Shown: one piece after another, positions 1-6,176 of the stretch | How the letters are laid out: each line of letters begins with the position of its first letter | Numbering within the stretch: the stretch's first letter is position 1 | Source of the DNA: Thiodiazotropha sp040507245 | GTDB taxonomy: Bacteria; Pseudomonadota; Gammaproteobacteria; Chromatiales; Chromatiaceae | Direction: 5' to 3' | Assembly: GCA_040507245.1 (NCBI GenBank) | Contig: JBEVVH010000107.1 | Span: forward strand, 1 to 12,222 | DNA: 12,222 bases | Notes under the pieces: generated by a model | What the model saw: only the letters and a program-made list of their open reading frames with translations | What the model was told of the DNA's origin: nothing | Database searches by the model: none | Program-made: the position numbers and the translations under genes

Positions 1-9
1 GGGGCTCAA

Positions 10-49
10 GGAGCCGATAGGCTCCGTTAAATAGACCGCTTTGAGCGGT
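10..49. repeat. Two tandem perfect hairpins downstream of napH
   Basis: Two perfect inverted repeats follow the nap operon when read on the minus strand. The first is GGAGCC-GATA-GGCTCC (10-25) and the second ACCGCT-TTG-AGCGGT (35-49). On the minus strand the second is followed by TATTT, a weak U-rich stretch. Together with the hairpin at 62-80 they form three stem-loops in 71 bases. They may assist termination or protect the 3' end of the nap mRNA; this role is inferred. Confidence 0.5.
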
Positions 50-61
50 TCACAGCGAAAG

Positions 62-80
62 CCCCCGGCTTTGCCGGGGG
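62..80 (-). terminator. Likely terminator-type hairpin after napH
   Basis: CCCCCGGC-TTT-GCCGGGGG forms a perfect 8-bp, very GC-rich stem with a 3-base loop. It lies 20 bases beyond the napH stop codon. On the minus strand it is followed by CTTTC, only a short U-run, so it may be an imperfect intrinsic terminator or a 3'-end stabiliser. On the plus strand no T-run follows, which favours the minus-strand reading. Confidence 0.5.
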
Positions 81-99
81 ATGGTTACTGACGCGCCCG

Positions 100-1008
100 T
101 CAGACCTTTACGCCAGCTTGGATATCGTTGTTGGATCCGCTCAGCTTCACCTCAACAGCACCACGCCCGCCGTAGCTGAAAACGTGCTTACCGCAGATAT
201 CGATACAACGTCCGCAGTTGGTGCAGTCCGATGACAAAATCACCGGGCTCAAATGCTTTTTCTCACTCTTCAGAGCCGGCTTGATCACCTGGGGTTCAGG
301 ACAAACCGCATAACACTCCATGCAATCGTCACAGGCACTACGCCGTACTGCGTTGACCTTCACCAGGCTTTTGCTTCCGAGGAGGTTATAAAACGCCCCC
401 ACCGGACAGAGATGACCACACCAACCGTCTTTTGCCACCAGCAGGTCGAACAGAAACACACCGGCGATCAACAGCCAGCCTGCGCCGATACCGAACACGA
501 CGCCGCGAAACATCACTGACACCGGATTCACCAGTTCCCATACAATGCCTGCTGCGCTGACCAACGGAAGCACCAGGGTCAACCCCAGCATCCAGTAGCG
601 GGCGTTGCGTGACAATTGAGATGACGCCCGCAGGCCTAGCTTGCGACGCAGCCAGGCCGCCAGATCCGTCACCATGTTGACCGGACAGACCCAGGAACAG
701 TACACACGTCCACCGACCAGTAAATAGAACACCACCACGATCGCTACGCCGATCAGCGCAGCGGTCTCGGGCATCACCCCGGAGAGCATGCCCTGCAACA
801 ACACATAGGGATCGGTCAGTGGCAGTACATCCAGGGTCAGGCTGGAGGCTAGATTACCCTTGGCAATCCATAGCCCGAATAAGGGACCGCTAAGAAAAAT
901 TGCCAGAATACTCAGTTGGCTGATACGCCGCAGGATCAGGTACCGGTGCGCCATCAACCAGCCTTTGTTCGCGATCGCCTCTTGGCCGAGTTTGCCTGCT
1001 TCAATCAT
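100..1008 (-). CDS. napH: NapH, membrane ferredoxin-type quinol dehydrogenase subunit
   Basis: NapH forms the membrane part of the NapGH complex, which takes electrons from quinol and passes them toward periplasmic nitrate reductase. The 302-residue protein has hydrophobic segments near residues 30-50, 82-100, 138-158 and 170-192, as expected for a four-helix inner-membrane protein. It carries the family CxxxCP motifs at C104/C108 (CSWVCP) and C197/C201 (CGHLCP). Two [4Fe-4S] ferredoxin motifs follow, at C226-C236 and C262-C272. The last motif ends in CG rather than the common CP. The ATG at 1008 shares one base with the napG stop (TGATG), indicating translational coupling; a GTG one codon earlier (1011) is an alternative start. 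Hairpins follow directly, so it is the last gene of this operon. Confidence 0.93.
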   Translation of the reverse strand: MIEAGKLGQEAIANKGWLMAHRYLILRRISQLSILAIFLSGPLFGLWIAKGNLASSLTLDVLPLTDPYVLLQGMLSGVMPETAALIGVAIVVVFYLLVGGRVYCSWVCPVNMVTDLAAWLRRKLGLRASSQLSRNARYWMLGLTLVLPLVSAAGIVWELVNPVSVMFRGVVFGIGAGWLLIAGVFLFDLLVAKDGWCGHLCPVGAFYNLLGSKSLVKVNAVRRSACDDCMECYAVCPEPQVIKPALKSEKKHLSPVILSSDCTNCGRCIDICGKHVFSYGGRGAVEVKLSGSNNDIQAGVKV

Positions 1009-1868
1009 CACGGCTTATCCAGAAAACTGTTGTTCAGGGTATCCGGCGGATTCTTCGACACCGGCTTCTCCACCGCTTCACCCTCGAGAATCAGTCCCTT
1101 GCCCTGCAGGTCGTATTGCACCCCTTCAGGCAGGTTGTAATGATGTTCGGCATCGGGCGAGACCAGTGCCTCGCCCTTCCTTGCCTTCTCTCGCCAACCG
1201 AGACGATAGTGTTTACCCAACTCACCCTTGGCCAGATGGGTGGGGAATACTTTAATAGCCGCCTCTTCGAGGATGCAGGCGCGTTCGCAGAGTCCACATC
1301 CGGTGCAGGCCTCGGAGTGAACCACCGGAATGAACAGGGCATGCTTACCGGAGCGGGCGTTGTGCTGCAGATCCAGTGATATGGCGCGACCGCGTATTGG
1401 ACAGATGTTGAAGCAGACCTCGCAGCGCAATCCCTGAAACGCAATGCAGTTCTCCTGGTCCACCACCACGGCCAGACCCATGCGCGACGCCTCGACATCG
1501 GTGAGGCTGTGATCCAGGGCATTGGTGGGACAAGCCTTGATACACGGAATGTCCTCACACATCTCACACGGGCCGGTGCGGGCGATGAAATAGGGTGTTC
1601 CGGTAGGCACCTGCTCACCGATCGCCCCAAGCGACAGAATGTCGTAGGGACAGTCCCTCACACACAGACCGCAGCGGATGCAGGCGCCGAGAAAGTCCTC
1701 TTCAGGCAGTGCGCCCGGGGGACGTATGACCTGAGCCGGTAACGAATCGGCGCGCTGAGCATAGAGTCCCAGACCCATGCCGACCAGCCCGACACCGCAG
1801 GCGGTCCTGAGCAGATTGCCCAGAAACTGGCGACGGTTCAGATCACTTTTTTTCTCGGACTCGGACAT
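1008..1868 (-). CDS. napG: NapG, periplasmic ferredoxin-type protein of nitrate reductase
   Basis: NapG is the periplasmic iron-sulfur partner of NapH in the quinol dehydrogenase branch feeding nitrate reductase. The 286-residue protein has a twin-arginine signal (NRRQFL, residues 11-16, then a hydrophobic stretch to about residue 37), so it should be exported folded by Tat. Four cysteine clusters are visible: C63-C73 (CIRCGLCVRDCP), C101-C113, C141/C149-C156 and C188-C198, matching the four [4Fe-4S] centres of the family. It is longer than the roughly 230-residue E. coli protein because of a C-terminal extension after about residue 210. An AGGTAAG ribosome-binding site precedes the ATG. It overlaps napH by one base, and is separated from napA by 175 bases containing a hairpin. 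Confidence 0.94.
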   Translation of the reverse strand: MSESEKKSDLNRRQFLGNLLRTACGVGLVGMGLGLYAQRADSLPAQVIRPPGALPEEDFLGACIRCGLCVRDCPYDILSLGAIGEQVPTGTPYFIARTGPCEMCEDIPCIKACPTNALDHSLTDVEASRMGLAVVVDQENCIAFQGLRCEVCFNICPIRGRAISLDLQHNARSGKHALFIPVVHSEACTGCGLCERACILEEAAIKVFPTHLAKGELGKHYRLGWREKARKGEALVSPDAEHHYNLPEGVQYDLQGKGLILEGEAVEKPVSKNPPDTLNNSFLDKP

Positions 1869-2043
1869 CGATACTTACCTGAGAAATCATATGCCATCAC
1901 TTCATGAATGACTCGGATCAGGTGGGGCGCAGCCCCACCGTTACACCGAGTGGCCGTTTTTTTATGTGCGAGATCCCCGCACTTTTTTCCGGCTTGCTAC
2001 AAGACCCTTGCCCTGCACATCCGGATCTCCTTCCCCCGGCCTC
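1869..2043. other. napA-napG intercistronic region with strong hairpin
   Basis: This 175-base gap is unusually large for adjacent nap genes. It contains GGTGGGGC-GCA-GCCCCACC (1921-1939), a perfect 8-bp stem. On the minus strand the stem is not followed by a T-run, so it is a poor intrinsic terminator. It could protect the napA mRNA 3' end or partly reduce napGH transcription. A T7 run at 1957-1963 lies on the plus-strand side, too far from the stem to make it a plus-strand terminator. I see no open reading frame of interest and no FNR-type palindrome here. Confidence 0.5.
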
Positions 2044-4560
2044 CTACGCTCTTTCAATCTTTACCGCACACTTCTTGTAATCCGTTTCCTTGGAAAGCGG
2101 ATCGGTTGCGTCCAGAGTCAGCTTGTTGACCAGACGTCCTGCATCGAACCAGGGAATGAACACCAGGCCTTCCGGTGTACGGTTGCGACCCTTGGTGTCG
2201 ACCTTGCACACGATCTCACCACGACGCGAACTGATCTTGGCCATGGCGCCGTTGCGCAGATGACGTTTCCTGGCATCGTTCGGATGCATGTACACCACCG
2301 CATCAGGCACGGCCCGGTAGAGTTCAGGCACCCGGCGGGTCATCGAGCCGGAGTGCCAGTGCTCCAGTACGCGGCCGGTGCACAGCCACAGATCGAAATC
2401 CTTGTCGGGCACCTCGGCGGGCGGTTCATAGGGACCGAAGATGATGTTGGCCCGCTTGTCCTTGTTGCCGTAGAACTGGAATCCGCTGCCCTTCTCCACA
2501 TGCGGGTCATAGCCTTCACTGAAACGCCACAAGGTTTCCTTGCCATCGATTACCGGCCAGCGAATACCGCGCGCCATATGGTAGGCGTCGAACTCGGCCA
2601 TTTCGTGTCCCGGCTTGATCCGGTCTTCGGCGGAGTTGAACATCCGGTACTCCTCGAACAGGCCCTTCTGCACGTAGTAGCCGAAGTGTTCCGATTCATC
2701 GTTGGCGTACTCATTGCCTCGATCATCGGAAATCTTGCCCTCGTAGGGGAACTGATTAACCTGGCCGTTCTCGTACAGCACTTCGTAGAGGGTCTTGTCC
2801 CGGTATTCCGGCATTTTCGCCAGCAACTCTTCCGGCCAGACCTCTTCCATCTTGAAGCGCTTGGAGAACTCCATGGTCTGCCACAGATCCGACTTCGCCT
2901 CACCCGGCGCCTGCACCTGTTGACGCCAGAACTGGGTGCGCCGCTCGGCGTTGCCGTAGGCCCCCTCTTTCTCGATCCACATCGCGGTGGGCAGGATCAG
3001 GTCGGCAGCCTGGGCCGAAACGGTCGGATAGGGATCGGTGACGGTGATGAAGTTGTCCGGGTTGCGCCAACCGGGCAGCGACTCTTCATTCATGTTCGCC
3101 GCAGCCTGCATGTTGTTGTTGCACTGCTGCCAGTAGCAGTTCATCACGCCGTCCTTCAATTGGCGGTGCATCAACACGGCATGAAAACCCACCTTCTCGT
3201 TGATGGTGCCCTCGGGCAGTTTCCAGATCTTCTCGGCAAAGGCCCGGTGGGCCGGGTTCTTCACCACCAGGTCGGCAGGCAAACGATGGGCGAAGGAGCC
3301 CACCTCACGCGCGGTGCCACAGGCGCTGGGCTGACCGGTCAGAGAAAAGGGACCGCTGCCGGGCTGGGAGATCTTGCCCATCAGCAGATGGATGTTGTAG
3401 ACCAGTCCGTTCATCCACACACCGCGGGTATGCTGATTCATACCCATGGTCCAGTAGGAGGTCACCTTCTTGTTTGGATCGGCATAGGCCTTGGCGAGTC
3501 GCTCCAAGTTCTCCTTCGGCACCCCAGACATCTTGTGTGCCTTGTCGAGGGTGTACTCCGAGACCAGCTTGGCGTACTCATCAAAGCTCACCTTGTTGAA
3601 CTTGCCCTTGCCCGCGTTTTTCGCCGCCTTCTCCAGCGGATGCTCGGGACGCAGACCGTAGCCGATGTCGGTGGTGGTGGCATTGAAGTTGACGTGCTTG
3701 TCGATGAAATCCTGGTTATAGGCTTTGTTCTGGATGATGTAGTTGGCGATATAGTTGGCAATCACCAGATCGGTCTGAGGGGCGAATACCAGTGGATTAT
3801 CGGCCAGTTCGAAGCAGCGATGCTCATAGGTGGACATCACATGGACTTCACAGCCCGGCTTGGTCAGACGGGTGTCGGTCAGACGCGACCAGAGGATCGG
3901 GTGCATCTCCGCCATATTGGCGCCCCAGAGCACAAACACATCCGCATGTTCCAAATCGTCGTAGCAGCCCATCGGCTCGTCGATGCCGAAGCCACGGATG
4001 AAAGCACCTACCGCGGAGGCCATGCAGTGACGGGCGTTCGGGTCCAGGTTGTTTGAACGCAGGCCGGCCTTCATGAACTTGGAGGCGGCATAACCCTCCC
4101 ACACGGTCCATTGACCGGAACCGAAGATGCCTACCGCACTGGGACCCTTGGCCTTGAGTGCGGCCTTCCACTTCTCGGCCATGACATCGAAGGCTTCATC
4201 CCAGCTGACCTCTTCGAATTTACCATTCTTGTCGAACTTGCCGTTGGTTTTACGCAGCAAAGGTTTGGTCAGGCGATCCTCACCATAGAGGATCTTCGGC
4301 AGGAAATAGCCCTTGATGCAATTGAGGCCCTTGTTGACCGGTGCATCGGGATCGCCCTGACTGGCTACAACCTTGCCATCCTTCACACCCATCAGAACAC
4401 TGCAGCCGGTTCCGCAGTAACGGCAGGCAGCCTTGTCCCAGCGGATACCGTCATCGCCCTCGGCCGCGGAGGCGCCCCCCATCGGCAGGGTAACGCCGGC
4501 CACCGATGCGGCAGCGGCGACGGCGTTGCTCTTGATAAATTCGCGTCTAGTTAATTTCAC
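2044..4560 (-). CDS. napA: NapA, periplasmic nitrate reductase catalytic subunit
   Basis: NapA reduces nitrate to nitrite in the periplasm using a Mo-bis-MGD cofactor and one [4Fe-4S] cluster. The 838-residue length is close to the 828 residues of E. coli NapA. The N-terminus has a Tat signal (TRREFIK, residues 4-10, then an Ala-rich stretch ending ASAA near residue 33). The cluster ligands are C46, C49, C53 and C81, followed by the conserved K83. The Mo-coordinating cysteine is expected to be C179 in NARHCMASAV, followed by the family motif FVLWGANMAEMHP. The start is GTG at 4560, supported by GGAGGAAATG just upstream and by the Tat signal immediately after it. It overlaps napD by 14 bases, so the chaperone that binds its signal is translated just before it. 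No frameshift is apparent. Confidence 0.97.
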   Translation of the reverse strand: MKLTRREFIKSNAVAAAASVAGVTLPMGGASAAEGDDGIRWDKAACRYCGTGCSVLMGVKDGKVVASQGDPDAPVNKGLNCIKGYFLPKILYGEDRLTKPLLRKTNGKFDKNGKFEEVSWDEAFDVMAEKWKAALKAKGPSAVGIFGSGQWTVWEGYAASKFMKAGLRSNNLDPNARHCMASAVGAFIRGFGIDEPMGCYDDLEHADVFVLWGANMAEMHPILWSRLTDTRLTKPGCEVHVMSTYEHRCFELADNPLVFAPQTDLVIANYIANYIIQNKAYNQDFIDKHVNFNATTTDIGYGLRPEHPLEKAAKNAGKGKFNKVSFDEYAKLVSEYTLDKAHKMSGVPKENLERLAKAYADPNKKVTSYWTMGMNQHTRGVWMNGLVYNIHLLMGKISQPGSGPFSLTGQPSACGTAREVGSFAHRLPADLVVKNPAHRAFAEKIWKLPEGTINEKVGFHAVLMHRQLKDGVMNCYWQQCNNNMQAAANMNEESLPGWRNPDNFITVTDPYPTVSAQAADLILPTAMWIEKEGAYGNAERRTQFWRQQVQAPGEAKSDLWQTMEFSKRFKMEEVWPEELLAKMPEYRDKTLYEVLYENGQVNQFPYEGKISDDRGNEYANDESEHFGYYVQKGLFEEYRMFNSAEDRIKPGHEMAEFDAYHMARGIRWPVIDGKETLWRFSEGYDPHVEKGSGFQFYGNKDKRANIIFGPYEPPAEVPDKDFDLWLCTGRVLEHWHSGSMTRRVPELYRAVPDAVVYMHPNDARKRHLRNGAMAKISSRRGEIVCKVDTKGRNRTPEGLVFIPWFDAGRLVNKLTLDATDPLSKETDYKKCAVKIERA

Positions 4561-4816
4561 GGTTCATTTCCTCCATCGATTCCTCGCCACCGTAGTGGTA
4601 AATCAAAATCGTGCTGACGACCCCTTCAACGTCCCGCAACGCATTCATGGTTTCCGACACAGGCGAGATGGACTCGCCCTCGTCCTCGACCGTAACGATC
4701 AGCTTTCCACTCTCCTGACCGGCATGAACCTCGACGCCGTTGAACGCCTCCAGGCGCCGGGAGACCTCGCTTCCTCGTTCGGGTTGAGTGTGGACAATCA
4801 GGCTGCAGATATTCAT
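4547..4816 (-). CDS. napD: NapD, chaperone for NapA maturation
   Basis: NapD is a small cytoplasmic chaperone that binds the Tat signal peptide of NapA and holds back export until the molybdenum cofactor is inserted. The 89-residue protein begins MNICSLIVHTQPE and has the beta-alpha-beta pattern of the family, with the SGKLIVTVED segment near residues 36-45 and a hydrophobic VVSTILIYHY strand near residues 66-75. An upstream in-frame ATG exists at 4906, but it would place the start inside napF. The ATG at 4816 is preceded by GAGGAG and gives the normal family length, so it is preferred. It lies 23 bases after napF and overlaps the napA start by 14 bases. Confidence 0.92.
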   Translation of the reverse strand: MNICSLIVHTQPERGSEVSRRLEAFNGVEVHAGQESGKLIVTVEDEGESISPVSETMNALRDVEGVVSTILIYHYGGEESMEEMNREIN

Positions 4817-4839
4817 GACAGGGTATCTCCTCGAAGGGC

Positions 4840-5352
4840 TCAGGCGGCGCAGTCCCGCTGGCCCGGTAAAATGGATATCGCTTGACTGGGACAGACTGCG
4901 AAACACTCACCGCAGCCATTACAGTGCGAGTCGAGTACGTGGGGTATGGAACGGCCCCGGGTTTGAAGCTGGAAGCGGATCGCCGCACGCTCACAGGCAT
5001 CGGCACAGCTGCGACACACGATCCCACGGGTCGAAAGGCAGTCCTGGGTGATTGAGATCTCCAGCTTCCAAGGCGTTGCCAGAGCCGCATCGGTGGACTC
5101 AAACACCGGATAGCGACAGGCCTCGACACAGGCATGGCAGAAGGTGCAGGGCCCCAGGGAAAAGTCCACCTGCGGAAAACCGCCGGAACCCTTGATCAGA
5201 ATCTGTTCCGGACAGCGCTGTATGCAATCTCCGCAGCGCTCACAGGCATCGGTAAAAACCGCCTCAGGCTTGGACCAGGGGGGACGGATGCCCTGACGGC
5301 CGCCACTCAGGTCGCCACGCAGGAATTGGGTTCGATGGATGGGTCTGTTCAC
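4840..5352 (-). CDS. napF: NapF, ferredoxin-type accessory protein
   Basis: NapF is a cytoplasmic iron-sulfur protein that interacts with NapA and is thought to act in its maturation or cluster loading. The 170-residue sequence carries three [4Fe-4S] motifs: C37-C47 (CERCGDCIQRCP), C69-C79 (CTFCHACVEACR) and C144-C154 (CNGCGECFAVCP). A further cysteine group, C105/C113/C116/C120, lies between the second and third, as is usual in NapF. The N-terminal FLRGD segment is also typical. The start is GTG at 5352, supported by AGAGGTGAT just upstream. It is the first gene of the nap operon and lies directly behind the FNR and NarL-type sites at 5403-5478. Confidence 0.93.
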   Translation of the reverse strand: MNRPIHRTQFLRGDLSGGRQGIRPPWSKPEAVFTDACERCGDCIQRCPEQILIKGSGGFPQVDFSLGPCTFCHACVEACRYPVFESTDAALATPWKLEISITQDCLSTRGIVCRSCADACERAAIRFQLQTRGRSIPHVLDSHCNGCGECFAVCPSQAISILPGQRDCAA

Positions 5353-5402
5353 GGATCACCTCTGATGAGGGATCAGTGTTTCACCCGGGGTCAGGGAGGA
5401 CT

Positions 5403-5416
5403 TTGATCTGGATCAA
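5403..5416. promoter_or_regulatory. FNR/Anr-type binding site upstream of napF
   Basis: TTGATCTGGATCAA matches the FNR consensus TTGAT-N4-ATCAA at every fixed base. It lies 51 bases upstream of the napF GTG, a sensible place for a class II activator site. FNR-type regulators activate nap genes when oxygen is absent in E. coli and relatives. That the site works here is inferred from sequence and position. Confidence 0.82.
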
Positions 5417-5462
5417 TTAAGAACCCGATAAACCGAAAATTATCATTTATTTTTCAATAGCT

Positions 5463-5478
5463 TACTAATTTATTGGTA
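5463..5478. promoter_or_regulatory. NarL/NarP 7-2-7 heptamer pair upstream of napF
   Basis: TACTAAT-TT-ATTGGTA contains two heptamers fitting the NarL/NarP rule TACYNMT, inverted with a 2-base spacer. This 7-2-7 arrangement is the one bound by NarP and also by NarL in E. coli. A third matching heptamer, TACCCAT on the minus strand, occupies 5496-5502. The pair is centred 61 bases upstream of the FNR-type site, and a NarL-type regulator is encoded next door. Binding is inferred. Confidence 0.75.
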
Positions 5479-5528
5479 GCTTCGTTTACTTAATAATGGG
5501 TAGTCGTTATTACCGACAGGGTAGATCC

Positions 5529-6176
5529 TTAGAGACGTCTCAGAGCCCACACCGCCGCCTCGGTACGGGAGTGCAGATTGAGCTTCTTCAACAGGTTCTT
5601 GACGTGCACCTTGACGGTACCCTCCGAGATATCGAGGGCGTCGGCGATGCGCTTATTGCTCATGCCGTTGGCGATCTGTTCCAGGATCTCCTGCTCCCGG
5701 GAGGTCAGCGGAATCAGGTCCCCCGTTTCAACGCTCTTCTCCTCATCCCGCAGTGCCTTGGCCAGCAGCTGAGTCAGTCGCTCGCTGATCACCAGGGTGC
5801 CCAGCAGCGCCTTACGGATCGATTCGAGAATGTCCTCCGGCTCCATGTCCTTGAGCAGATAGCCGTCGGCGCCGATACGCAGCGCCATGAGTACATCCTC
5901 CTCATTGTCCGATACGGTCAGCATCAGGATCAGAGAGTCCACATCGGTCTTCTTCAATGCCCGGAGGGTCTCCAGACCGTTCATCCCCTTCATGTTAATG
6001 TCGAGCAGAATCAGATCCGGATTGAGCTGCTGAGCGAGCAACAGACCCTCCTGCCCGTTGGTGGCCTCACCCACCAGTTTCAGGCTCGCATCCATTCCGA
6101 TCAGGTCCGAGACCCCCTTGCGGAACAGGGGATGATCATCAATAGTGAGGACTGTGTGGATTTCTGATTCAGACAT
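5529..6176 (-). CDS. narL: NarL-type nitrate/nitrite response regulator
   Basis: This two-domain transcription factor is predicted to bind TACYNMT heptamers when phosphorylated by its NarX-type partner. The receiver domain (about residues 7-125) has acidic residues D13/D14, phosphoacceptor D59 in LLDINM, T87 and K109 in the NarL-like string YLLKDMEPED. The LuxR-type helix-turn-helix spans about residues 153-213, with recognition helix TVKVHVK (187-193) matching E. coli NarL. The length is 215 residues, against 216 for E. coli NarL. The ATG at 6176 fits this length and has GGAG upstream; an upstream ATG at 6218 would add 14 residues that look unlike the family. It overlaps the kinase gene by 8 bases, so the two are co-translated. 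NarP is a close relative and cannot be fully excluded. Confidence 0.9.
   Translation of the reverse strand: MSESEIHTVLTIDDHPLFRKGVSDLIGMDASLKLVGEATNGQEGLLLAQQLNPDLILLDINMKGMNGLETLRALKKTDVDSLILMLTVSDNEEDVLMALRIGADGYLLKDMEPEDILESIRKALLGTLVISERLTQLLAKALRDEEKSVETGDLIPLTSREQEILEQIANGMSNKRIADALDISEGTVKVHVKNLLKKLNLHSRTEAAVWALRRL

Larger units (their letters stand above)
5353..5528. other. narL-napF intergenic control region
   Basis: This 176-base, AT-rich stretch separates the narL stop from the napF start on the minus strand. It holds the nap promoter region, with the FNR-type palindrome and NarL-type heptamers listed separately. A weak stem (CTGAT at 5362-5366 pairing with ATCAG at 5372-5376) lies in the predicted leader just before the napF ribosome-binding site. 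If the FNR site sits near -41.5, transcription would start near 5368; this is a projection, not an observation. I see no convincing terminator for narXL, so read-through into nap is possible. Confidence 0.6.

Noticed and set aside
1921..1963. Intrinsic terminator on the plus strand using the T7 run
   Set aside because: The T-run is about 18 bases beyond the stem and no plus-strand gene lies upstream.
1966..4056. 696-codon plus-strand reading frame
   Set aside because: It lies antisense to napA, whose protein has full family motifs. The antisense product shows no recognisable domain and is typical of a shadow frame in GC-rich coding DNA.
5510..5516. Further NarL heptamer at TACCGAC
   Set aside because: The last base is C rather than T and it does not pair with a neighbouring heptamer at 2-base spacing.
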